NCBI GenBank assembly: GCA_020052415.1
Contig: JAGVPB010000078.1
Location: 1-64,000, forward strand
Direction: 5' to 3'
DNA: 64,000 bases
DNA from: Bacteroidales bacterium
GTDB lineage: Bacteria; Bacteroidota; Bacteroidia; Bacteroidales; JAADJA01
The notes below the pieces were generated by a model. It did not search any database and had not been told where the DNA came from. It was given only the letters and a program-made list of their open reading frames with translations. Below, one piece after another: positions 8,171-16,600 of the stretch (positions are counted from its first letter, which is position 1; every line of letters starts with the position of its first letter). Made by a program: the position numbers and the translations under genes.

Positions 8171-8427
8171 CGGAATGATTGAATAGGTTTGTTTATAACA
8201 GCACTGGCAAAATATATTGTATGAAGCGGAAGAAACTTCGCATAAAGCAGGGCTTCAGTTACTTGCTTATCCCCGTAATAGCGCCGGCACTGGCGAATAT
8301 CATCCACATCGCCCCTTTCAAATACACGCTCTATAACAAAGTTAGCTTTGGCATCATAGTCAAGCTGCTCAAAGTTTACATCCCAGAAGATGCGTTTGTT
8401 AAATTCAGGCTTTTTTTGTCGCTTCAT
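8125..8427 (-). CDS. DUF6922-like small protein, putative antitoxin partner of the AbiEii-like toxin
   Basis: A 100-aa soluble protein (RIFWDVNFEQLDYDAKANFVIERVFERG, then DDIRQCRRYYG). In Bacteroidota such proteins commonly precede AbiEii-like nucleotidyltransferase genes, which I take as established from recurring neighbourhoods but could not check here. The gene overlaps the toxin by 46 bp, as expected of an antitoxin-toxin pair. It contains no recognised helix-turn-helix. Its start (ATG at 8427) lies 125 bp from the divergent start at 8553. Confidence 0.6.
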   Translation of the reverse strand: MKRQKKPEFNKRIFWDVNFEQLDYDAKANFVIERVFERGDVDDIRQCRRYYGDKQVTEALLYAKFLPLHTIYFASAVINKPIQSFRCYILRQLNPELFPY

Positions 8428-8552
8428 CCTGCGAAATTAATAAACTGTTGCGAAACCCTGAAATTGTTTTTATCTGTAACCAAATTCTATTTACCTGTTC
8501 GGTAATTGGTTGGTTGTTTTTACTTTTATTGAAATTTTAAAATTAAATAGTC

Positions 8553-8789
8553 ATGAAAGCAAAACCTGCCTTTATATTAATTACACTCGGCATAATGATA
8601 CTTTTTGGATTGAATAGAATTGTACTTGCAAAAGAAGTGAATATAACCACTGTAAAAAATGTTGCTCTGAACCTGTATCATGAGCGGTCGGGCCTGGCAT
8701 TAAAACAGGCTGTAATCAGCAGGATCATTGAAGAAAAGGAACACGGCGAAACGGTTTACTATATAATGGTTTATTCCGGAAATGGGTAA
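8553..8789 (+). pseudogene. 5' fragment of a C10 peptidase-type secreted protein (propeptide only)
   Basis: A 78-codon frame starting ATG 8553. It has a signal peptide (MKAKPAFILITLGIMILFGL) and then VKNVALNLYHERSG ... ETVYYIMVYSGNG, which resembles the propeptide of C10/streptopain-type peptidases. The peptidase domain that should follow is absent. The frame stops at 8787-8789, exactly where unrelated beta-helix coding sequence begins in another frame. It is best read as the 5' part of a gene whose middle has been lost. The small gene at 4760-5077 carries a similar propeptide-like segment. Confidence 0.6.
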
Positions 8790-9660
8790 CATCAATTCTG
8801 ACCCAATATTTGAGGTGACGCTTAACGGCCTTCTTGATCTGGGCGAAAATTCGCCGTGCATCAACGCCGGAAATCAGGATACAACAGGAATGGCTTTGCC
8901 GCTTTTTGACTTTGCAGGCAATCTCCGGATAATAAGTGATACTGTTGACATGGGTGCATTTGAATTCCAGCCATCTTCGGTATTACAACTCGATCTGAAA
9001 GTTTTCCTTGAAGGACCTTTCAACGTAACGGATATGAATACAACACTCAACTCTGGCGGTTTTCTGCCCCTGTTGCAACCCTATTCCACAGTGCCATGGA
9101 ACTACAACGGAACAGAATCGGTGACAGCCATACAGAACAGCAATGTGGTCGATTGGGCGCTGGTGGAACTCAGGGATGCAGCCACAGCCACACAGGCAAC
9201 AGGCCTGACCGTGCTTGGCCGGAAAGCGGGTTGGATACTGAATGATGGCTCTATCGTGGAACCCGATGGCGTTTCGTTTTTGCAATTCAGCAATCTTACG
9301 GTTCAGAATAACCTCTTTGTAGTGGTATGGCACCGCAATTCGATCGGCGTTATGTCTGCCGGTGCGCTGACTGAAACGGGAGGTGTTTACCACTACGATT
9401 TCACCTCTGCTTCGGGGCAGGTTTATGGTGGATCGCTGGGTCACATAGAACTGGCGCCAGGCATTTGGGGCATGATTGCCGCTGACGGCAATGCGGATAA
9501 CCAGATCAACTATGAGGATAAGAATGATGTATGGTCTCCGCAATCAGGTATGAGCGGGTATAAACAGGGTGACTTCAACCTCGATGCCCAGGTGAACAAC
9601 GGCGACAAAAACGATGTGTGGAAACCGAACACCTGGCTGGGAGGGCAGGTACCGCAATAA
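8782..9660 (+). pseudogene. 3' part of a beta-helix surface protein with LEGPFNG/dockerin-like module
   Basis: A 292-codon open frame whose first ~65 residues (GNINSDPIFEVTLNG ... SPCINAGNQDT ... VDMGAFEF) are the closing segment of a right-handed beta-helix or choice-of-anchor Q domain, not a protein start. There is no signal peptide. Residues ~69-292 are a complete copy of the module: LDLKVFLEGPFNV, LQPYSTVPWNYNGTE, VDWALVELRDA, VVVWHRNSIGVMS, the loops ADGNADNQINYEDKNDVW and GDFNLDAQVNNGDKNDVW, and a GGQVPQ terminus. The ATG at 8782 overlaps the stop of the preceding fragment, so weak coupled translation is possible. Without a signal it would not be exported. Confidence 0.65.
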
Positions 9661-9770
9661 TATCAGAAAGTGGAAAGTCGAAAGTGGAACGTGGAAAGGT
9701 AAGGAAGTATATGCTGTCCCGGCCGGCTCATCCGGGCAACCGAACCGGATCCGGCAGGAAAGGGTTCACT

Positions 9771-11026
9771 TCAGTAGGCGCCTAATGATGCCAGCGAAAT
9801 TACGTTTATTCCGTCATTTCGGGTGTAACTAATTCCTGTTCCTGTAATAATGTTGAGCGATCCGGGCGGTTTTATTTTTTTTGTGTCTAATATCGAAACT
9901 AACTTTCTGAGGTTTGCTGCAGCTTCGTCAAACTGCCCTGTACCGAGTTTTATTTCAAAAGCGCACCAGTCACCATTGTATTTTTGCACAATGCTGTCCG
10001 CTTCCAAACCACTCGAATCGCGGTAATGATAAACTTTGGCATCATTTGCCTGTGCATATACGCGCAATTCGTGGGTAACGAGCGACTCGAATAAAAAGCC
10101 TGTAAAATTCAGATCGTTTAACAGCGAATTTTCGTTCGCACCCAAAGTGGCGACAGCCAAAGAAACATCAGTAAAATGTCGTTTTGGCGCTTTTCGCAAA
10201 GCTGAAGTAGACCGGATGTGCGTATTCCAGGCAGGTTGATCCTCCACAATCATCAAGCGGTTTAGTGCATCAAGATAATTATAAACAGTGGGTCGTGTAA
10301 TACTTCCGTTTTCTTTTTCAAGGATATCGGTCTCCAAAGCGGAAATATCCACTAATGTTGCGGTGTTTCTGGCAAGCGACCGCAGCAGGCTTCTGACTTT
10401 TACAGGATCGCGCTTAACATCGGAAACCCTGCTCATATCCACTTCGGCAAGAAATTCCACATAAGCACGGTTTAAGTCGGTGGCTTGTGAAATATTTTTA
10501 TTTAAGAGTGTGGGAAATCCTCCGATAATCAGTTTCTCGATGATAAACTCCAGGTCTGTGGGGTATCATTAATATCAATTTTCCCGCCTTCAAAGAGTTT
10601 AGCCAAACTTATTTTTCCAGTCGAAAAGCCTAATTCCTGCCACGACATGGTGCGCATATCCACAATGGTAAACCTGCCTGCGCCTGAGTGCATTTTAACT
10701 GATTCTTCGGGATTTGCAGAACCTGTGAGTATGAATTGTGCATTTTTTTGACGGTCGTCTATTTCGTGGCGAATGTAGTCCCAAAGTTTGGGTTGTGCCT
10801 GCCATTCGTCAATCAGACGAGGCGTTTCCCCCAACAACAAACGTTTGGGCGCCGTGTGGATGAGTGCCTGTATCTGTTCGTCCCGGTCCACATTCAACAC
10901 ACTTTTTGCTAATTGTTTTGCCGATTCGGTTTTCCCACAGGCTTTAGCGCCCCGGATCAGCACCGCTCCCGAAGCGTTGAGTTTTCGCTGTAACTCGTTG
11001 TCTGAAATGCGTTGTTTATAATCCAT
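9771..11026 (-). pseudogene. AAA ATPase with DUF4143-type C-terminus, split by a frameshift
   Basis: Start ATG 11026 (MDYKQRISDNELQRKL); an upstream in-frame Met is less likely because a -7-like box lies between them. The N-terminal half has a Walker A-like IRGAKACGKTESAK, RLIDEWQAQPKLWD (Walker B) and FILTGSANP (sensor 1). This frame ends with a stop near 10529. The C-terminal half continues in another frame (EFIIEKLIIGGFPTLL ... DMSRVSDVKRDP) through DALNRLMIVEDQPAW to the DUF4143 nuclease-like FEIKLG segment, ending at 9771. One base gained or lost near 10555-10562, next to a run of four G, would rejoin the ~418-codon gene. This family consists of stand-alone ATPases of unclear role. The break may be a real mutation or a sequencing error. 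Confidence 0.8.
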
Positions 11027-11041
11027 GGATAAATTAAAATG

Positions 11042-11049
11042 CAAAGTTA
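11042..11049 (-). promoter_or_regulatory. Candidate -7 element for the AAA ATPase gene
   Basis: The minus strand reads TAACTTTG (followed by C), a full match to TAnnTTTG, 16 bp upstream of the ATG at 11026. No -33 TTTG is evident at the usual spacing. Confidence 0.5.
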
Positions 11050-11467
11050 GCATTATTTTACATTTATTGAACACTTTAGTTTACATAATTTTAATTTAAT
11101 GATTTACACTTTTCAACTCATTTAGTTTACACTTTATTAGATGATAGGATGAAAGGCGGCAGTACCACACGCTTGAGGCCTGTCTGGAAATGCTGGAACA
11201 GCCATGCGGGATTGCAGAAGTGGTTATGGTGCCAAGCGTTTCCAATTCCTTCTGGTACACCCAAGTTTTCAACCTTTCCATAAGCAGCGGAGGAACCGGC
11301 AAAACCACCGCCGAAATGAAAACCGAAAGCACGTTCACGAATGCCGGAACGATTCATCTGGAGCCATACATTATAGGACTTTTGGTACAGCCCTCTTCTG
11401 AGATTATAATAAAAACTCATCATGAACTTCCTCACGAGTATCATACTTAAGTCATAAATCCATATTT
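11050..11467. other. Intergenic stretch with no recognisable gene
   Basis: The left part is AT-rich with two copies of tttagtttac (11075-11084 and 11121-11130). The remainder has open frames on both strands (for example minus 11474-11127, 115 codons) but none shows a recognisable motif, signal peptide or start signal. It may be the residue of an old gene. Confidence 0.4.
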
Positions 11468-11488
11468 TTGGCAATATATTTTATCGTC

Positions 11489-13180
11489 TTGAGTACAGAT
11501 CGTTTCTTTTATACTTTCATGCTGTTACTGGCCATTCCCTTTTGTTATGGTCAAAGCAGTGATTCCGTCCGGTTCGAATCCGATTACCGGAAAATTCTGC
11601 ACCAGATGTCTGCTGAAAAGGATTCTCTTGATAATTTGATAAATTTAACAGAGAAAAACTACAGGTTAACCGACATACAGAAATCAAAACTCTACTATAT
11701 CAAAACCAAGGTTTTCTCCCTGATGGTTAATGAAACACCGGAAGATGAGAATGCTGATGCTGTGATAGATCCGGCAGAAAACCTGCCGTTGCTTGACAGG
11801 GCAGTTCAAAGGATCATTCAATCAAGAACGGCCATCGGGATACCCCTGTTACAGGAATACCTCGAAATTGCTGACCCGGGTTCGGATTCTGCTGATTATG
11901 CCTCTGTTTATCTTGCCGAGGGATATCGTAAAATCGAGGAATATCAAAAAGGGATGGACGTAATTTATCAACTGCTTAAAGGTAAGGAGATTAGTTTAAG
12001 AAACCGGGCATTTGCCTATAACCGGCTTGCAGCTTTGTATGATGAATGCAGTTCATCCGTGGCTCCAAACAGGTATGATTCAGTTGCCAAATATTGCGAT
12101 TTATGCATTCAAATATCAGAGAAAAACGGTTTTATTGACCATTTGGCAACAGCACAAAATGAACTTGGCTTTTATTACAATATAAAAAAAGAATATTCCA
12201 AAGCCCTTGAATTGTATGATAAGGCTTTTGATAATTTTATAAAAGTCAACCATCTGGCCGATGCCATCAATGCAAGGTACAATATCGCCAAAATATATTT
12301 TCAACTTGAAAGACACGCAGATGCCATTGAGGTGCTGTTAAGCGCTGAAAAAATGGGCAGGGAGAATGTCGGGACAAATATTTTCGTTAAATTATATATT
12401 GAGCTTTCCAGAAATTACGAAGCGACCGGCCGGTATCAATCCGCTTATGAATACCTGAATATTGCCCGCAAAATGCAGATTGATGCATTCAAATCCAATA
12501 TCAGGGCAAATATTTATGACATGTCTGCCAAATATGAAGCAGAAAAAAAAGAAAAGGAAAACCTTCAGCTTAGGATGGAAAATGAAATTAAACAAGTAAA
12601 AATCAGAACAAAGAATTCTGTTATAGGATGGCTGATTGCCGGTATTCTGTTTATAGGAGCTTTACTGGTTACTATTGTTTTTCTGTATTTTCAGAAAAAG
12701 AAAGCGCTGAATATTCTGGTTAAAAGAAACCTTGAAATAGTTGACACTGAAAAGGAATATGGGATCATATCAGAACAGGTTGCCGAACTGACAAAGTCCG
12801 ATTTCAATAAACCGGAAAATACGATTATTCAAACCGGCGAAATAGCTGATTTAAAAGAGCAGCTCGAAACCCTGATGAGAAACGATAAGCCGTATCTATT
12901 CAGCGATATCAGCATCAATGATATTGGTCAAAAACTAAACACCAATAGAACTTACATTTCGAAACTTATCAATGATCATTATCATAAAAATTTCAATGAT
13001 TACATCAACGAATACCGGATAAAGACAGCACGACAATTACTCGCCGATCCATTAAAAAATCACATTTCCATCGAGGGTATCGGTCAGATGTCAGGCTTTA
13101 ATTCGCGTTCTACTTTTTTTACCTGTTTTAAGAAATATACCGGCATTTCTCCCTCTTATTTCAGAGAATCGATAAAATAA
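11489..13180 (+). CDS. Membrane-tethered TPR regulator with AraC-type DNA-binding domain
   Basis: A signal-like N-terminus is followed by TPR-like helices (~60-350), a transmembrane helix (VIGWLIAGILFIGALLVTIV, about residue 380), a coiled-coil linker and a C-terminal AraC/XylS helix-turn-helix domain (FSDISINDIGQKLNTNRTYI ... GIGQMSGFNSRSTFFTCFKK). The TPR part should lie in the periplasm and the DNA-binding part in the cytoplasm, so it could pass an envelope signal directly to DNA. Start choice is uncertain. TTG 11489 gives a good signal peptide (STDRFFYTFMLLLAIPFCYG), ATG 11519 a shorter one without a basic residue, and TTG 11468 a longer one. Operator-like repeats begin 3 bp after its stop, so it may control itself and the downstream acylphosphatase-like and giant-protein genes. 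Confidence 0.82.
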   Translation: MSTDRFFYTFMLLLAIPFCYGQSSDSVRFESDYRKILHQMSAEKDSLDNLINLTEKNYRLTDIQKSKLYYIKTKVFSLMVNETPEDENADAVIDPAENLPLLDRAVQRIIQSRTAIGIPLLQEYLEIADPGSDSADYASVYLAEGYRKIEEYQKGMDVIYQLLKGKEISLRNRAFAYNRLAALYDECSSSVAPNRYDSVAKYCDLCIQISEKNGFIDHLATAQNELGFYYNIKKEYSKALELYDKAFDNFIKVNHLADAINARYNIAKIYFQLERHADAIEVLLSAEKMGRENVGTNIFVKLYIELSRNYEATGRYQSAYEYLNIARKMQIDAFKSNIRANIYDMSAKYEAEKKEKENLQLRMENEIKQVKIRTKNSVIGWLIAGILFIGALLVTIVFLYFQKKKALNILVKRNLEIVDTEKEYGIISEQVAELTKSDFNKPENTIIQTGEIADLKEQLETLMRNDKPYLFSDISINDIGQKLNTNRTYISKLINDHYHKNFNDYINEYRIKTARQLLADPLKNHISIEGIGQMSGFNSRSTFFTCFKKYTGISPSYFRESIK

Positions 13181-13182
13181 GA

Positions 13183-13306
13183 TTTTACGATTCTGAACAT
13201 GTTTTTACGATTCTGAACATGGCAATCAAAAGCATCAGCAACGCGCTGTATTTCAGTGTTATGCCTTGTTTTTTACAATTCTGAACCGGCTTTTACCATT
13301 CCGAAC
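13183..13306 (+). promoter_or_regulatory. Four-site operator cluster upstream of the acylphosphatase-like/giant operon
   Basis: Four near-copies of TTTTACGATTCTGAAC lie at 13183-13198, 13203-13218, 13271-13286 and 13291-13306. They form two pairs with exactly 20-bp periods. Read on the minus strand each has a GTTC[A/G]G core. The last site ends 9 bp before a -33 box. Direct repeats two helical turns apart suit an AraC-type dimer or a LytTR protein; the adjacent tethered AraC regulator is the first candidate. Confidence 0.65.
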
Positions 13307-13314
13307 CACAACTA

Positions 13315-13347
13315 TTTGCTAAAGGCTATTGTGCAGTTATACATTTG
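13315..13347 (+). promoter_or_regulatory. Bacteroidota-type promoter for the acylphosphatase-like/giant operon
   Basis: -33 TTTG at 13315-13318, 21-bp spacer, -7 TACATTTG at 13340-13347. Transcription would start near 13353, which is the ATG of the next gene, so the message may be leaderless or nearly so. Confidence 0.6.
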
Positions 13348-13352
13348 CCGTT

Positions 13353-13640
13353 ATGCAAAGTTTACAGATAACATTGACCGGCAAAATTCAAAATACAGGT
13401 TTCCCGTTTTATGTGAAGCAGTTTGCCGAGCTGAACCATATTAAAGGTACAGTTCACATTTCCGGGAATATTTCTATTATTATTGAAGCTGAAGGCGAAG
13501 AATCAAACCTGGATAGGTTTATTGAGTATTGCCGGATCGGGCCGCTGGGTGCCAGTGTTTTCACTCTGAATGTAGCCCGGTCGGGTAAGCGGGGTTTTGA
13601 CTCATTCCAAATCATTGAAAACGAAAACAATAAAACATAA
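13353..13640 (+). CDS. Acylphosphatase-like protein lacking the catalytic Arg and Asn
   Basis: A 95-aa protein (ATG 13353, MQSLQITLTGKIQNTGF) with the layout of acylphosphatases: first strand, phosphate loop, KQFAELNHIKGTV, then EAEGEESNLDRFIEYC and RIGPLGASV. Functional family members have G-V-x-F-R in the loop and an Asn after the GxV strand. Here the loop reads N-T-G-F-P and the GTV strand is followed by HISGN, so both key residues seem to be replaced. It is probably not an active acylphosphatase; a binding or structural role is possible. Its stop lies 4 bp before the start of the giant gene, so the two form an operon. A decayed copy is found at 26146. Confidence 0.75.
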   Translation: MQSLQITLTGKIQNTGFPFYVKQFAELNHIKGTVHISGNISIIIEAEGEESNLDRFIEYCRIGPLGASVFTLNVARSGKRGFDSFQIIENENNKT

Positions 13641-13644
13641 AACA

Positions 13645-16600
13645 ATGAAAAGAATTATTACATTTTTAGGGATCTGTTTATTTGTAACAGCAACTTTGGA
13701 ACTTCAGGGTCAGATTGGCGGATATCCGGGAACAGCCCTTGATTTTGACGGATCAAACGATTATGTGAATGTGGGAAATGATGCCAGCCTGAACGTGGGC
13801 AATACCCTTACCATCGAAGTCTGGGTGTATCCATCTGCACTCAGTGGCAGATTCAGCGTTTTTTCCACCAATAGTAACAGCAGTCCGGGATCATTTGAGA
13901 TGGAAATAGGCAATGGAAACGGAGGAACAAGGCGGGTAGCTGTTGTGGGGCCTGGTACATGGGTAGCACAAACAGAAGATAATGCAATTATTTTAAATAG
14001 CTGGAACCATATTGTTTATACCAGGGATGGAATCGGTGCAGGAACTCATCACATTTATGTGAACGGCGCTGAACAAATTCTGATCAGTGATCTGGATTTT
14101 ACCTTTATAGATAACTCTTCCGACAAATTAATCGGAAGCAGAACCACCGGTACACAGTTTTTCCAGGGCAGGATGGATGAAGTCAGATTGTGGAACATTG
14201 CCCTCGATTCCATTCAAATCCGTGAAAACATGCATCTGCCTGTTGATTTCAATGCACCTGGACTGGTCAGCTACTGGCAGTTCAACGAAGGAACCGGCAC
14301 GATGACTTACGACCTTATTTCGCAAAACAATGGCGTATTAACCAACATGGCTGAAAATGACTGGGTTGCCTCAGCCATTCCTTTCGGTAAAGGATATGCA
14401 GATACGCAAACCGAAGCAGCCGGGACAGCAGATTTTACCAATACCGGGCTTTCGGCCTTTTATCATTCACAATCAGGGGCCTCTGTAACCGTTAGCCGTA
14501 TTGATACCACCGCCAATATCCAACCCGAGGCTGATAGTGTTTTCAGTTCACAATACTGGGTGGTGAACCGCTTCGGAACCGGATCATTCAATGCTGACCT
14601 TACTTTTGAAACAGCAGAAGATTTAACTGCGGAAGATGAAAATACCCCTTCCAAAATAAGGCTTTACAAACGTGAAACCCTCTCAACGGATGACTGGGTT
14701 TATTATAAATCCGCTTCTTCGGTAAGCGCAGCCAATAATACGGCAACCTTTGCGGGTACAACTGATTTCAGCCAGTTTATCGTGGGAAGGGATGAGGATT
14801 TTGCCGATATAACAGTTAGCGTCAATTCATTGGATTTTGGAACCATTAGACCAGGGCATCAGTCGGAAAGGAGTTTTCTATTAGGAAATTATGGCAATGC
14901 TGTCCTGCATGTTACAGGGATATTATCCGATGACCCGCAATTTATGCCCGATATTTCATCTGTTGATATTGATCCGAATGACAGCATTGAAGTAAATGTA
15001 ACTTTTGCCCCGGTATCTGTGGGAGTTTTTACCTGTACTTTATCCATCAGTTCCAACGACCAGGAAAATCCGGAAATTGATATAATCTTGACGGGAGAAG
15101 GAAAAGAAGCGGACGGTTTTCCGGGTTATACATTAGATTTTGACGGTTCAAATGATTATGTGAGTATCGGGAACTACACCAGCCTGAACGTGGGCAATAC
15201 CCTTACCATCGAAGTCTGGTTAAAACCCGATGACCTTTCGACGCGCCAGAGTATTTTTTCAACAAGAAAAGATGATGATGCAGGTAGTTTTCAACTGGAA
15301 GTCGGACCCGGAGATGGAGGGACGAAAAGAGTTGCAGTTACCGGTACAGGAACATGGGTTGCCCAAACCGGCAACGATGCATTAACGCAAGGAAAATGGA
15401 ACCATATCGTTTATACAAGGACGGCTGACGGAGCCGGAACACATAAAATTTATATCAACGGTAAACTTCAAAGCCTGGTCAGTGATGATCCCTATTCTTT
15501 TATTGATAACAGCAGCGAAAAACTGATCGGGTCAACCACCGGGTTATCTTCTTTTTTTAACGGACAGATTGATGAATTGAGATTGTGGAATATTGTCCTC
15601 GATTCCATTCAGATCCGTGAAAACATGCACCTGCCCGTTGATTTCAATGCACCTGGTTTGGTAAGCTATTGGCAATTTAATAATGGCAGCGGTAATTCAG
15701 CATCAGACTATATTTCGCTTAACCATGGGGTTTTAACCAATATGAGCGAAGCCGACTGGGTTGCCTCAACCATTCCTTTCGGTAAAGGATATGCAAATAC
15801 ACAGACCGAAATAAACGGAACTGTGGCTTTTGCGAACACCGGTTTTTCTGCTTTATACAGTTTACAAAACGGGGCATCGGTTACAGTTACGCGTATTGAT
15901 ACGATAGCAAATGTAAGCCCTGATGCAGATACTGTTTTCAGTTCACAATACTGGGTGGTAAACCGGTATGGTACAGGTTCATTCAACGCCGACCTGACTT
16001 TTTCTCTAACTGAGGATATTTCACAATTAGATCTGAATTATCCTTACAAACTTCTACTCTATAACAGGAGTTCTGCATCTGCATCATCCTGGACACTTGT
16101 TAAACCTTATGATTCCGTAAATGTTGCTACCAGGCAGGTTACATTCAGTAATATATCGGTCAACGGACAGTTCCTGATTGCCTGCGGAAGTTTTGAACCT
16201 GATAATTATCCCGGAACGTGTCTTGGGTTCCAGCATAATAATTCCGTTATCATAGCAAATGATAATGCGTTAAATATAGCAAACAATATCACTATTGAAA
16301 CATGGATTAAACCCGGTGTAACCACTATAAACAGCAATATTCTTACAAAGGGTGATATAAGTTTATTATACTGGGACAATGCTTTTGAAGGAGTTACAGG
16401 AAAAGGGATTCAGATTAACTTGCCAGGAACCGGTTCAGGATGGTGGGAGTTTAATTACAATATGGATTATGATCAATGGTACCATGTGGCCTGGACTTTC
16501 TCAGGGAGCGGCGAACTAAAAGCCTATATCAACGGCGATCAGGTGCGAACCGGAATTTTAAGTCCTGATATTACCTTGAATACTTACGACCTGATTATAT

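Noticed and set aside
8983-9543. 186-codon minus-strand frame
   Set aside because: Antisense to the module copy, which is conserved with five other copies on the plus strand.
11127-11474. 115-codon minus-strand frame
   Set aside because: No motif, signal or partner gene; frames on both strands are open by chance. Kept only as an unexplained gap.
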